Origin: Glaciimonas sp. PCH181
Lineage (GTDB): Bacteria; Pseudomonadota; Gammaproteobacteria; Burkholderiales; Burkholderiaceae_D
NCBI RefSeq assembly: GCF_003056055.1
Contig: NZ_PYFP01000001.1
Location: forward strand, 930,001 to 994,000
DNA: 64,000 bases
Reading direction: 5' to 3'
A program made the position numbers and the translations under genes. Below the pieces are notes generated by a model that saw only the letters and a program-made list of their open reading frames with translations, ran no database searches and was not told where the DNA came from. This document shows, one piece after another, positions 47,068-56,130 of the stretch. Within the stretch, counting starts at the first letter, position 1. Each line of letters starts with the position of its first letter.

Positions 47068-48222
47068 TCAACCCTTGGCTTCCAGTTGCTGACGTGCCAC
47101 CCACGCCTGACCAAGTGCCAAACCGCTATCACCGCATGAGACCGCCTGCGGCAACAACACCCGCAACCCACGGCGCTTCAATGCCATGATCAGACGTTCA
47201 GTCACAATCCCATTGAGAAAACAACCACCGCCGAGTGCAATAATTTTTGACCGATGGAATCGCGCTGCCTGACCCGCCCAATCCGCCAGTGCCTTCACCA
47301 ACGTCAGATGGAACAATGCCGCACCGCGCCCGATTGCCAGCGGATCACCCTTATCAGCTAACGCAAATAGTGTTGCTATTAGAGGCAGCAAATCCAATGT
47401 GCCGTCGGGATGCAATACGTACTCTCCCCATTGTTCCGGCTCACCGCACGCTGCCAGATAGTCAGCCGCCATCTTTTCTAAAGCGATGGCGGCTTCAGCT
47501 TCAAAATTTTGTTTCACGCTAATTCCTAAGGTGCCCGCTGCCGCATCGAACCAACGCCCGGCACCGCTGGTGGGCGGACAATTGAGTCCGCGTTGCAACA
47601 TTGCCTGCACGGTTTGGGCCGCCATCGGACCTACGCCGACAGAAAACCGCGGCGTGACCTCATCGCTGCGCCCCAATGCATGCAGCGCAGCAGCAGCCAT
47701 ACGCCACGGCTCGCGGGCGGCAACATCACCGCCCGGCAACGCCAGCGTCCGCAGATGTCCGAGACGACGCCATGCAGCGCCTTCGACCAACAGCAATTCG
47801 CCACCCCAGGCAGCACCATCAGTGCCTAATCCAACGCCATCCAACGCTAGCCCAATCACAGGCTCCTTCAAGTCATACTCAGCCATCAGCACGCCAATAT
47901 GCGCATGATGATGTTGCACGCCAATAGCGGGAACGCCAAGCTGATCGGCGACGCGCAGTGCCAGACGTGTACTAAAAAAATCCGGATGCAAATCATGCGC
48001 TACGGCGGCAATCGCGCCATCGGCATGCGCCAACAAGCTTTCTACCGAGTTCTCCAGCGCGATACAGTTTTCGGGATCGCCCAGATCGCCATGCAATGGC
48101 GTCCAGCGCACCGTATCGCCCTGCAACAGACAGGCGGCATTTTTAAGCCATGCTCCACAGGCTAATACTGGGGGCGACGCAGTCCGCGTTTGCGCTGGCA
48201 AGGGCTGTAGTAACATAGTCAC
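47068..48222 (-). CDS. hypF: Short HypF: carbamoyltransferase domain only
   Basis: The 384-residue product corresponds to the C-terminal Kae1-like half of HypF. Visible are [31 protein letters not shown], and the ATP site [14 protein letters not shown]. Full HypF is about 750 residues and also has an acylphosphatase domain, zinc fingers and a YrdC-like domain that make carbamoyl-adenylate. All three are missing and no trace of them is seen in front of the gene. A short HypF copy is also known from the duplicated hyp sets of Cupriavidus necator. The GTG start overlaps the hypB stop. Confidence 0.93.
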   Translation of the reverse strand: MTMLLQPLPAQTRTASPPVLACGAWLKNAACLLQGDTVRWTPLHGDLGDPENCIALENSVESLLAHADGAIAAVAHDLHPDFFSTRLALRVADQLGVPAIGVQHHHAHIGVLMAEYDLKEPVIGLALDGVGLGTDGAAWGGELLLVEGAAWRRLGHLRTLALPGGDVAAREPWRMAAAALHALGRSDEVTPRFSVGVGPMAAQTVQAMLQRGLNCPPTSGAGRWFDAAAGTLGISVKQNFEAEAAIALEKMAADYLAACGEPEQWGEYVLHPDGTLDLLPLIATLFALADKGDPLAIGRGAALFHLTLVKALADWAGQAARFHRSKIIALGGGCFLNGIVTERLIMALKRRGLRVLLPQAVSCGDSGLALGQAWVARQQLEAKG

Positions 48223-49286
48223 GCCTCCTCAACTCGCGCTTTGAGTACCAACAATTCAGCTTCAAGCGCCGCAATCCGCTCAGTCAATGCGGGGGGCTTA
48301 GCGCTCTCTTGCGCCCCCGGAAAACGTTGATTAGCAGTCATAATCCAGTCGATCCAGGCCACCATGCCCTCTCCGGTAGAGGCGGACAATTGCACTATCT
48401 GAATACGCGGATTGACGCGCCGCGCATAGGCTATGCAACGTGCCACGTCAAACTGCACATAAGGTAATAAATCGATCTTATTAAGCACCATTAACTGCGC
48501 TGCGGCAAACATGTCAGGGTACTTAAGCGGTTTATCCTCACCTTCAGTCACCGACAGAATCACAACCTTAGCGGCCTCACCCAAATCCCACATCGCCGGA
48601 CATACCAGATTGCCTACGTTTTCAATAAACAGGATGCCGCCGTGTCGATCATGGTCAGCATGTGTATCGGCCCCATCGTGATGATCGTGAGAGCGGTTAG
48701 AGTGGTTAGCGTGATGAGAGTGGTGATGCAGCAAAGGCAATCGTGAGAATGCATCACCGACCATTTGCGCATCCAGATGACAACCTTTGCCTGTATTGAT
48801 CTGGATTGCAGGCGCGCCAGTCGCACGGATACGGTCGGCATCGTTACTAGTCTGCTGGTCGCCTTCAATCACGGCTACCGGCAAACCGCTTGCGCGCTGC
48901 TGTAATGCTTCGATGGTGGCACACAGCAGCGTCGTCTTACCTGAACCCGGACTAGATACAAGGTTTAGCGCCAGAATTCCGTGTTCAACAAAGTGGTCGC
49001 GATTGTGGTTGGCATGACGATTATTTTCACCGAGCACATTTTGCTCAAGCCGAAATGCACGCGCCTGACTCATCCCTGGTACGGAAACATTGGCCGCACC
49101 AGCACCGTAGTGCAGATCTCCGGTACTGGCAGCAACCGAAATGTGGCTCTCTGATTGCGGATGCGGATGTTCGTGAGAGTGGCTATGAAAATGGTCATGG
49201 TCATGATGCTGCCCACGAAGCTCCTTTTCATGGCTTGCCGATTGATCAGTTTTTTCTTTATTTGCACATCCACATACAACACACAT
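48219..49286 (-). CDS. hypB: Hydrogenase nickel incorporation GTPase HypB with two His-rich segments
   Basis: The ATG at 49286 starts MCVVCGC, the high-affinity nickel site, and gives about 355 residues. A first His-rich segment covers about residues 25-50, as in many HypB. The GTPase P-loop is [11 protein letters not shown], followed by [14 protein letters not shown] and the nickel-binding [11 protein letters not shown] second His-rich segment of about 30 residues ([17 protein letters not shown] and on) is inserted inside the GTPase domain before [15 protein letters not shown], where typical HypB has only a short loop. HypB delivers nickel to the active site together with HypA. Confidence 0.95.
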   Translation of the reverse strand: MCVVCGCANKEKTDQSASHEKELRGQHHDHDHFHSHSHEHPHPQSESHISVAASTGDLHYGAGAANVSVPGMSQARAFRLEQNVLGENNRHANHNRDHFVEHGILALNLVSSPGSGKTTLLCATIEALQQRASGLPVAVIEGDQQTSNDADRIRATGAPAIQINTGKGCHLDAQMVGDAFSRLPLLHHHSHHANHSNRSHDHHDGADTHADHDRHGGILFIENVGNLVCPAMWDLGEAAKVVILSVTEGEDKPLKYPDMFAAAQLMVLNKIDLLPYVQFDVARCIAYARRVNPRIQIVQLSASTGEGMVAWIDWIMTANQRFPGAQESAKPPALTERIAALEAELLVLKARVEEA

Positions 49287-49330
49287 GATGCATCTCCTGT
49301 TTTCTTTGCCGTCTGATAGCAATATCTCAT

Positions 49331-49678
49331 TCAATTATCGTCAACCATTATCTCGATCACCCGCAGCGCCATACCGTTAGTCGGTTCCAACTGGTAATTG
49401 CCGCAGTGCCCACAAGGATCACCACGTTCCATCATATTCACCGTAACGTTGCATTGCCCACACCAAGCTTCGCCGGGTGGGGTCGTGATTTCTATTTGCG
49501 CACCTTCCAGGCAAGTACCGAGCGCCATCACTTCTAATGCAAAACGCAATGCACGCACCTCTACACCGGCCAACGAACCGGCCTCAAGACGCAACAACGT
49601 CACCCGCGCAAATTGCTCACGCTTTGCAGCATCTTCGACAATTTTCAGAATACCGCCGGCAAGACTGACTTCATGCAT
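49331..49678 (-). CDS. hypA: Hydrogenase nickel incorporation protein HypA
   Basis: The start at 49678 gives [16 protein letters not shown], in which His2 binds nickel. The zinc site is formed by CGQC and CGHC in the second half. The length of 115 residues is normal. HypA hands nickel to the large subunit with HypB. It is the first gene of the hyp block, about 150 bases after hoxI; this gap holds a long stem-loop. Confidence 0.95.
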   Translation of the reverse strand: MHEVSLAGGILKIVEDAAKREQFARVTLLRLEAGSLAGVEVRALRFALEVMALGTCLEGAQIEITTPPGEAWCGQCNVTVNMMERGDPCGHCGNYQLEPTNGMALRVIEIMVDDN

Positions 49679-49752
49679 CTGCAAACTCGCTCTTATAAAT
49701 GACCTAAAACATGGCTGTAATGGCCGTCTTGCCACTGTGAGATAGATAATCA

Positions 49753-49812
49753 GGAGGCGCTGGCAAAGCCCGATAAAGCAGGACTTCTATTACGCTTTTA
49801 CCATGCGCCTCC
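49753..49812 (-). repeat. Long stem-loop between hoxI and hypA
   Basis: GGAGGCGC (49753-49760) and GCGCCTCC (49805-49812) pair; on the minus-strand transcript the stem extends by three more pairs past one bulged A. The loop is about 40 bases. No T run follows, so it looks like an mRNA processing or stabilising element rather than a simple terminator. Confidence 0.45.
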
Positions 49813-49829
49813 AACGATTGCGCCCTTTA

Positions 49830-50348
49830 TTACAATCGGCCCCGCCCTCCGGTCTGGATATACGTCAACAATTCGTTTTGCTGACGATTAATAGCGGTCA
49901 AGGTACTGTGAACCCGTTTGATGACTGCGCGCATAAAATTGAACACTAATTCCGGGTTTTCATTGATTAAAGGGTCTATATCAGCCTTATTAAAGCTAAT
50001 AACACAAGAGTTGCCTAAGGAACGTACCGTATCGGCATGACCGGAACCATCGATAAAACTTAACTCCCCGACCAAATCGCCTTTTTCCAGAACATGCAAA
50101 ATAGCGGGAGTCTGTTTATCCTTCACATCGCTGGAAATGGCTAAACGGCCTTTCGTCACAATATAAAAACTATTCGTAGAAACACCTTTTTCACACAACA
50201 CTTCGTCATCTGCCAGATCCAGTTTCTGCGCCGCCCGTTCCGCCAATATCGTTGCGCCAATTTCTCCAATATATTTGCCAATTGGCGCGTTGTAGATTAA
50301 CGCTGCAATTTCTTCAGTATTTTTTTTCATTATTTTTCTCCAGATCAT
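49830..50348 (-). CDS. hoxI: HoxI-type cyclic-nucleotide-binding-domain protein
   Basis: This 172-residue (about 167 from the second ATG) protein is one CRP-like cNMP-binding beta-barrel: VLCEKGVSTNSFYIVTKGRLAI and VLEKGDLVGELSFIDGSGHADTVRSL. No helix-turn-helix follows. In Cupriavidus necator, HoxI of this size is an accessory subunit of the soluble NAD+-reducing hydrogenase. Its place after hoxW repeats the order hoxFUYHWI. The Arg that binds the cyclic-nucleotide phosphate in CRP is not evident, so nucleotide binding is doubtful. Confidence 0.85.
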   Translation of the reverse strand: MIWRKIMKKNTEEIAALIYNAPIGKYIGEIGATILAERAAQKLDLADDEVLCEKGVSTNSFYIVTKGRLAISSDVKDKQTPAILHVLEKGDLVGELSFIDGSGHADTVRSLGNSCVISFNKADIDPLINENPELVFNFMRAVIKRVHSTLTAINRQQNELLTYIQTGGRGRL

Positions 50349-50360
50349 CTATGTGAAAAG

Positions 50361-50903
50361 CTATGCGCCGATATTGCATTGCGCGTAATCGTTAGCTTGC
50401 CTTAGCTGCTTTGCAACTGGGCGAGCAACGTGCGAAATAGCCAATGCAAGATTGGATGTCGCCCGAGTAGTCAAGCCGATTTCCAATTCCCATTCGTATC
50501 CCCTGATTGCCAACACATAGACCTCAGGTATTTTTCCAAAACACTGCCAGCAAGTCGCCATAATCGTTTCTATGGACATCGCGTGCGAGGTAAAACTAAA
50601 ATCCATTTTTTGCTCGGCTTTATACAAACGAAAAGTGTCAACCGTCGCATCTTTTGACGCATCAACAAATAACACACGACGTTTATCCTTGATTAAATCT
50701 GCATCCTCCAGATTAAGCTGATAAAACTTTACTTTCTCCGCTTTTGGACAGGCACTGGACGTTTCCAGACTGTCGATAAATTCCCAGCCAAGTCCATCAT
50801 CCTGGCGACCAATATTGCCTATGCCATAAATCAGCGCCGAATCATGATTAAAATATGCCAGGGTAATATCATCAAGCGCGATGTGGTCATTTTCTGCGTT
50901 CAT
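50361..50903 (-). CDS. hoxW: Hydrogenase maturation endopeptidase HoxW
   Basis: The start at 50903 overlaps hoxH by 17 bases and gives about 180 residues. The motif YGIGNIGRQDDGLGWEFID is that of HybD/HoxW-type proteases, with the Glu/Asp that binds nickel in the precursor. VLFVDASKDATVD supplies the second metal-binding Asp. It should remove the C-terminal extension of HoxH after nickel insertion. The large subunit HoxC has no extension and does not need it. Confidence 0.9.
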   Translation of the reverse strand: MNAENDHIALDDITLAYFNHDSALIYGIGNIGRQDDGLGWEFIDSLETSSACPKAEKVKFYQLNLEDADLIKDKRRVLFVDASKDATVDTFRLYKAEQKMDFSFTSHAMSIETIMATCWQCFGKIPEVYVLAIRGYEWELEIGLTTRATSNLALAISHVARPVAKQLRQANDYAQCNIGA

Positions 50904-52353
50904 CAATTTGATTTCCTTTCGCATCAAGCAGCGTCACCTCCAAAGGCATTTCACCAAGCGCATGGGTTGCACAACTCAGACAAGGGTCATAAGCGCGGAT
51001 ACCAACTTCAATTGCATTCATCATGCCTTCGGTGATCTCGGCCTTTCCACCCAGATATTCTTCGGCCACACTGCGCACTGTGCGATTGATTACCTGATTA
51101 TTTTGGGTTGTAGCGACAACCAGATTGGCAAAAGTAATATTGCCTTCCTTATTCGCTTTATAGTGATGCAGCAATGTGCCACGCGGCGCTTCCACGACGC
51201 CTACGCCTTCGCCGGTCCACATAGCGTCTGTTGCGGTGACAACCAATTGATCCTTTTGCAAATCCGGATCATTTAGCAGCTCTTTAATAAGTTCGGCTGA
51301 GTGCAGTATCTCTATCGCCCGCGCCCAATTGGTATGCAAGGTTTTATTACTGGATTTACCCTTGTTATAAGCATGAAATTTTTCCAGCGCTATCTGCGCA
51401 AGTGGTGTCGAATAAGATTTCGTCACATTCACCCGCGCTAACGGGCCAACCCGCACAGATCCTTTATCTCGTCCCAACTCCGTCAAGAATGGAAACTTCA
51501 TATAACTCCATTCTTCTGTCGCTTCAGAAAAATGGCCCAGATAATCGTGATAATCCAGTTCACGCACAATCTTCTTATCGTTATCAATAATGCGCATCTT
51601 GCCGTGGTAATAATCGACATCGCCATTATTATCAACTAGACACATGTCCAATGCCGGTGCATCCCCGAAGGTATCGACCATCACGCGATTTTTTTCATGA
51701 AAGTCATAAAACAATTCCAGACCTTCCTTCGCGTATTCCAACATGTCATCAATACTGGGAATGGTCGCATCACCTTTAATAAATCTATCCCTAACTTCCG
51801 CCGTCAGATTGTTATTCACGCCTCCCGGAATCGAACTGATACCATGCATTTTTTTGCCCAATACTGCCTGGATAAGTTCCTGCCCCCATTTACGCAACAT
51901 CACGACGCGCTTCACCAGTTCCGGATTCGCAACCGCTAAGCCTAAAACATTGCGCTTTTCTGGCGCTGCATCCATTCCAAACAGCATTTCCGGCACGATC
52001 AGGTAAAAATAAGCCGTTGCGTGCGATTGCAATTGCTGGGCGTAATGCCCCAATCTCCGCATCTTCTCTGCCGTGGGAGTAATAAGATTACTCGTGGAAT
52101 AACCAACACCCACCATATCGTCGAGCACTTTCGCACCACACAGATGATGACTAACAAAGCAGATTCCGCAAATCCGCTGTAACAACATCGGCGCTTCCCA
52201 ATAAGGATGCCCTTGAATAAACTTTTCAAAACCCCGAAATTCCACCACAAGCAATTTTGCATCAACGACGTTGTTATCATCATCCAGTTGGATAGTGACT
52301 TTGCCATGACCTTCGATACGCGTAACGGGGTCGATAATCAGTTTCCTGCTCAT
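50887..52353 (-). CDS. hoxH: NAD+-reducing hydrogenase large subunit HoxH
   Basis: The 488-residue subunit has the L1 motif RICGICFVSHH near residue 62 and the L2 motif DPCLSCATH near the C-terminus. A 24-residue tail follows L2 and should be cut by HoxW. The start MSRKLIIDPVTRIEGHGKVTI is standard. With HoxY it forms the H2-splitting module of the soluble hydrogenase, which feeds electrons to HoxFU and NAD+. The gene lies 13 bases after hoxY. Confidence 0.97.
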   Translation of the reverse strand: MSRKLIIDPVTRIEGHGKVTIQLDDDNNVVDAKLLVVEFRGFEKFIQGHPYWEAPMLLQRICGICFVSHHLCGAKVLDDMVGVGYSTSNLITPTAEKMRRLGHYAQQLQSHATAYFYLIVPEMLFGMDAAPEKRNVLGLAVANPELVKRVVMLRKWGQELIQAVLGKKMHGISSIPGGVNNNLTAEVRDRFIKGDATIPSIDDMLEYAKEGLELFYDFHEKNRVMVDTFGDAPALDMCLVDNNGDVDYYHGKMRIIDNDKKIVRELDYHDYLGHFSEATEEWSYMKFPFLTELGRDKGSVRVGPLARVNVTKSYSTPLAQIALEKFHAYNKGKSSNKTLHTNWARAIEILHSAELIKELLNDPDLQKDQLVVTATDAMWTGEGVGVVEAPRGTLLHHYKANKEGNITFANLVVATTQNNQVINRTVRSVAEEYLGGKAEITEGMMNAIEVGIRAYDPCLSCATHALGEMPLEVTLLDAKGNQIDERRK

Positions 52354-52366
52354 AATAATTTTCCTT

Positions 52367-53017
52367 TTAGTCGTATCGATTTATTGACGTTGGCAGATTA
52401 ACTTCACGCCCATTTACAAGATCATCCAGCACCTTAAAAATGGCATCGCCATCAGGTGGACATCCCGGAATAAAATAATCCATCTTCACTACTTCGTGAC
52501 ATGGATAAACTTTGGTCGTTACTCTTGTAAGGTCGGGATGATTCGGAATAATGGGGATGACGCCGGATACGACAGTAGGAGAATTAATATAGGCCTCTTC
52601 AAGACACTCAGTAAGCGAGACCTGATTGCGCATCGATGGCACACCGCCCCAAACGGCACAGGCACCAACAGAAATTAGAATGTCGCAGTTTTCACGATAA
52701 TGCTCTAAGGTTTCAATGTTTTCCTCGCTGGCCACACCGCCTTCCACGAAACCAACTACGCAACGCTGTGGGATACGTTTGATGTCGGTCATGGATGAAC
52801 GCAAAATGGTCACCTTATCCAACAGCGTAAGAATCCTTTCATCCATATCCAGAAATGAAAGCGTGCAGCCCCAGCAGCCAACAAGGGCGATCATGGAAAC
52901 ATTAATTTTCCCGGCCTGACTGGCCAGGAATTCGGCATCGACTGGTGTTCTGGGTAGGTCATGGCTGAACATGACGTTCGACGCCGCATCGCTGCTTTTA
53001 ATAGAATGATGGCTCAT
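52367..53017 (-). CDS. hoxY: NAD+-reducing hydrogenase small subunit HoxY
   Basis: The 216-residue small subunit is short, as in the bidirectional/NAD+-reducing class, and holds one [4Fe-4S] cluster: GCWGCTLSFLDMDERI, SVGACAVWGG and PGCPPDGDAI provide the Cys set. No signal peptide is present. The first 30 residues are polar and not conserved in appearance. It overlaps hoxU by 4 bases. Confidence 0.96.
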   Translation of the reverse strand: MSHHSIKSSDAASNVMFSHDLPRTPVDAEFLASQAGKINVSMIALVGCWGCTLSFLDMDERILTLLDKVTILRSSMTDIKRIPQRCVVGFVEGGVASEENIETLEHYRENCDILISVGACAVWGGVPSMRNQVSLTECLEEAYINSPTVVSGVIPIIPNHPDLTRVTTKVYPCHEVVKMDYFIPGCPPDGDAIFKVLDDLVNGREVNLPTSINRYD

Positions 53018-53715
53018 TTTTCGTCCCCTTCCAGAGCGCGTTCTCGTATCGACTTAATATCGAATTTTCTTTTCCCGATCGGGTCATTGAAACCAATTTT
53101 TTTCTCAATAATCGTACCGACCGGACAAAGATCAACCGCGCGCGTGATTTGCTCGGCGCTCATTTTATTGGCTAGTTCAACATTAATTTCAATCCGCGAA
53201 TTAGCACCACGTCCACTAATACTGAATATTTTCTGGCCGGTTTCTGCATCGCGTACAAACTCTACGCAACGCTGACAGAAAATACAGCGGTCCCGTTCCA
53301 GAAGAATTTTTTCAGAGGCATAATCTTTTTTGCGGGGTGTAAATCGATACTCGAAACGCGACACCATCATCTCAACTTCATACCCCACGGCCTGTAAATC
53401 GCAACGCCCACTTTTTTCGCAGCTTGGACAATTATGCGTACCTTCGGCGAACAAGCTTTCGACTAGCGCTTTGCGCATATCCTTTACTTCAGGCTCATTT
53501 ACCTCCACCTCCATACCGTGCGCGACCGGAACAGTGCAGGCAGCCGCAGTTGCACCACCCACTTTCACTGAACAAACGCGACAGGTGCCCAGACAAGGCT
53601 CACCTTTCATATAACAAAGCGTGGGAATATAAATACCATTTTCCAGCGCGACATCGACCAGATTTGCACCTTTTCGGGTATTTATATTCTTTCCATCGAT
53701 TTTGATTTGAATCAT
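53014..53715 (-). CDS. hoxU: NAD+-reducing hydrogenase diaphorase subunit HoxU
   Basis: The 233-residue Fe-S subunit resembles the N-terminus of complex I NuoG. A plant-type [2Fe-2S] domain shows CYMKGEPCLGTCRVCSVKV. The His-Cys cluster is HNCPSCEKSGRCDLQ and the [4Fe-4S] motif CIFCQRCVEFV, with DLCPVGTI after it. It conducts electrons between HoxHY and HoxF. It overlaps hoxF and hoxY by 4 bases. Confidence 0.96.
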   Translation of the reverse strand: MIQIKIDGKNINTRKGANLVDVALENGIYIPTLCYMKGEPCLGTCRVCSVKVGGATAAACTVPVAHGMEVEVNEPEVKDMRKALVESLFAEGTHNCPSCEKSGRCDLQAVGYEVEMMVSRFEYRFTPRKKDYASEKILLERDRCIFCQRCVEFVRDAETGQKIFSISGRGANSRIEINVELANKMSAEQITRAVDLCPVGTIIEKKIGFNDPIGKRKFDIKSIRERALEGDEK

Positions 53716-55523
53716 GATTGTGAGCTCCTGTCATTCAGTGTCGAGATCGCTTCCAGATAACCTCTGCGACTTTCTTTCAAATCAAATGAAGGCAATAACG
53801 GACCATCCTGCCTCACCAATTTTTCTTGATATATTTCCGGGAAATTTTCTAATGACGTCAAGATAGGCTTAGGTGAGGTGCCGCCCAGACCGCAACGACT
53901 GGTTTTACGTACCATCTTTCCCCACACCACCACTTCATCAAGATCTCGTTGACATGCTTTACCGTCGATGACGCGGTTTATTTTTTTAAATAAATCGACA
54001 TTACCCGAGCGACATGGAACACAAATTCCGCAAGATTCGTTTACAAAGAACTGCGTAAAGTGTTTAACGATATCCAGGAGGTCCCGCGAGCGATTGAATA
54101 TCATGAATGAACCGTTGCACGACAGGTCTTCCAGCGCAATCTTGCGGTGCCCGTCTTTCTCTACCGAGATGCAGTCTCCCGACGGTCCACTGACTTGCAC
54201 CGCCCATGGCATCCTGGCACCGGCTTTTTCCAACATGGCATTTAATGTAATACCCCACTCAATTTCATAAATCCCTGGTCTGTCACAATCACCGGAAATA
54301 CTCAGCAATCTTGTACCTGCCGATTCCGTTGTGCCCATATTTTTAAACCATAGCGCACCCTCTTCCATAATGCTTGTGACAGCAACAAAAGTTTCTACGT
54401 TATTGGCGCTGGTAGGCTTTCCCAGATAACCTGCATTAACGGGATAAGGCGGCTTTACACGCGGTGTTCCACGTTTACCTTCCATGGATTCAATTAAAGC
54501 AGTCTCATCACCGCAAATATAAGCACCGGCACCCATTTGTATGCGAATGTCGAAATTAAATTCCGTTTTTCCGCCAATGCTTTTACCTAACAACCCCTCG
54601 GTGCGGAACTCGGCCAACTGCTTCTCAAGATAATCTTTGAGGTAGTAATACTCAGAACGCAGATAAATAATTCCCTCCTGCGCGCCTATTGCATAACCGG
54701 CTGTGATCATCCCGAAAATAACTTCTTTCGGCGACTCCATTAACAACACTCTGTCTTTGAAAGTGCCCGGTTCCCCCTCGTCAGCATTGCAAATAATAAA
54801 TCGCGTTTTCTGATCGTTATCAGAACAAAGACGCCATTTCAATCCGGTTGAAAAGCCAGCACCACCGCGCCCGCGTAGTCCTGATTCGGAAACATTTTTT
54901 ATAATAACTTCTGGATGATTGTTAATGACTTTATGTAACAGCGCTTTGAAGTCGGTTTTATTCTGAAAAAATAGGGGACCTTTGCTACGAATACCGGAAT
55001 CCACCATGGCATGAATGTAAGCAAGACTATCGCTGGCGAGATTTTCGGGATTAAGAATATCGGCAGGAGATTCCCCATTTTTTAAACGCCGAATAATCTG
55101 CACAATTTTTTCAGGCGTTAATCGTGTAAAAACCTCTTTACCGATCAGCATTGCTGGTTCTTGATCGCTTAGTCCGATACAAGACGTTGTGTCCAGCCCA
55201 AAAATATTCGTAGCGTCTTTTTTACCGAACACGCATCCCGTTTCTTCTTCAAGCGCATCATAGACAGCCTGATAACCCTGCATTTTGGCGATGACGGTAT
55301 CGCTTAAATAAATCTGAAATTTTGCTGGCGGCTTATCAATAAAAAAATGATAAAAAGAATAGGTCTCTTTTATATCCAACTCAGTCAAACCTAATTTTTC
55401 CGCCATTTCTGGAAGAACTGTATTAGGGATGTAACCCCATTGATGCTGGACATCCCACAGAATGTCCATTAAGCGGGTTCTATCTGAGCGGTAATGATCA
55501 AGTATTTCGTGAATATTTCTCAT
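53712..55523 (-). CDS. hoxF: NAD+-reducing hydrogenase diaphorase subunit HoxF
   Basis: About 603 residues from the ATG at 55523 (an ATG at 55538 is also possible). The first 150 residues are NuoE-like, the rest NuoF-like. The latter has GLRGRGGAGFSTGLKW and CNADEGEPGTFKDR for FMN/NADH and ESCGICVPCRSG plus TSRCGLG for a [4Fe-4S] cluster. In the NuoE-like part only the Cys of TTSCIG remains at a ligand position; the others appear replaced (YLSDTVIAK; SCIGLSD). A [2Fe-2S] cluster is therefore unlikely there. HoxF exchanges electrons with NAD(H). Confidence 0.95.
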   Translation of the reverse strand: MRNIHEILDHYRSDRTRLMDILWDVQHQWGYIPNTVLPEMAEKLGLTELDIKETYSFYHFFIDKPPAKFQIYLSDTVIAKMQGYQAVYDALEEETGCVFGKKDATNIFGLDTTSCIGLSDQEPAMLIGKEVFTRLTPEKIVQIIRRLKNGESPADILNPENLASDSLAYIHAMVDSGIRSKGPLFFQNKTDFKALLHKVINNHPEVIIKNVSESGLRGRGGAGFSTGLKWRLCSDNDQKTRFIICNADEGEPGTFKDRVLLMESPKEVIFGMITAGYAIGAQEGIIYLRSEYYYLKDYLEKQLAEFRTEGLLGKSIGGKTEFNFDIRIQMGAGAYICGDETALIESMEGKRGTPRVKPPYPVNAGYLGKPTSANNVETFVAVTSIMEEGALWFKNMGTTESAGTRLLSISGDCDRPGIYEIEWGITLNAMLEKAGARMPWAVQVSGPSGDCISVEKDGHRKIALEDLSCNGSFMIFNRSRDLLDIVKHFTQFFVNESCGICVPCRSGNVDLFKKINRVIDGKACQRDLDEVVVWGKMVRKTSRCGLGGTSPKPILTSLENFPEIYQEKLVRQDGPLLPSFDLKESRRGYLEAISTLNDRSSQS

Positions 55524-55670
55524 AATCTTTCGTCCCATCTAAGTTGGTCCCAAATAAAGCGAGAACGGCTAAATCACCTTATTTAACTTTTTAAGTAACG
55601 CATCCATTGCAGTAGTCATTTATTGGATAGTCTCGTCTATGCGATTTAATGCACTGGAGACAGTCCAAAC

Positions 55671-55769
55671 CTAACCAACGCTATAAGATAAATTAAGTGA
55701 GAAACATTTCATAAAATGGGAACACGCCGTGCCCGTGTATGGCACAGCATCGTAAAAAATTGCAATCAT
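55671..55769 (-). CDS. Small leader ORF with strong ribosome-binding site
   Basis: Within the hox leader, GGAGGAGA (55775-55782) precedes an ATG at 55769 by 5 bases. The frame runs 32 codons (starting MIAIFYDAVPYTG) to TAG at 55671. No homologue is recognised. The ribosome-binding site is stronger than that of hoxF itself. It lies about 90 bases downstream of the predicted transcription start and 147 bases before hoxF, so it could be a regulatory upstream ORF or a small protein. Confidence 0.35.
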   Translation of the reverse strand: MIAIFYDAVPYTGTACSHFMKCFSLNLSYSVG

Positions 55770-55874
55770 TGCGGTCTCCTCCAGTACTTAGTATTTTTAA
55801 AATATTCAACTTCCAACCGTATGTTTGACGAATGCTGCAACCGCACAACCATCGGGCAGGACACTACCTAAGTG

Positions 55875-55889
55875 GCAACTTCCGTGCCA
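55875..55889 (-). promoter_or_regulatory. Sigma-54 (-24/-12) promoter of the hox operon
   Basis: On the minus strand TGGCAC (55889-55884), 5 bases, then TTGC (55878-55875) match the sigma-54 consensus exactly, including the G after TGGCAC. It faces hoxF and predicts a start near 55863, leaving a leader of about 340 bases. HoxA, encoded in the same island, is a sigma-54 activator. Confidence 0.85.
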
Positions 55890-56130
55890 CCACGACCAGA
55901 AAGAGGGAAAATTAAAATCAGAAGAGATTTGAGGAAAATGGAACGCGCGAAGATGCTTTTATTGAGTAAGGATTAATGCAGCTATGCAGTACAGCGCACA
56001 AACTGCAAAGCTGCTGACCACCTGTGGCCATGCTGCATTGCGGAATAATTATTGAGATGGGAAGCTATGGGGATTAAGCTAGTTGAAGCTCTGCGGAATC
56101 ACGAGGGATGAATCCGCAAGGATCGGACGA

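Larger units (their letters stand above)
55539..56130. other. Promoter and leader region of the hydrogenase island
   Basis: This 0.6 kb gap between hoxF and the TonB-receptor remnant holds the sigma-54 promoter (55875-55889), a small leader ORF (55671-55769) and upstream sequence to 56130 where HoxA-binding sites are expected. An imperfect palindrome (GCGGA ... TCCGC, 56093-56117) is the only clear symmetric site seen upstream of the promoter. Confidence 0.6.
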
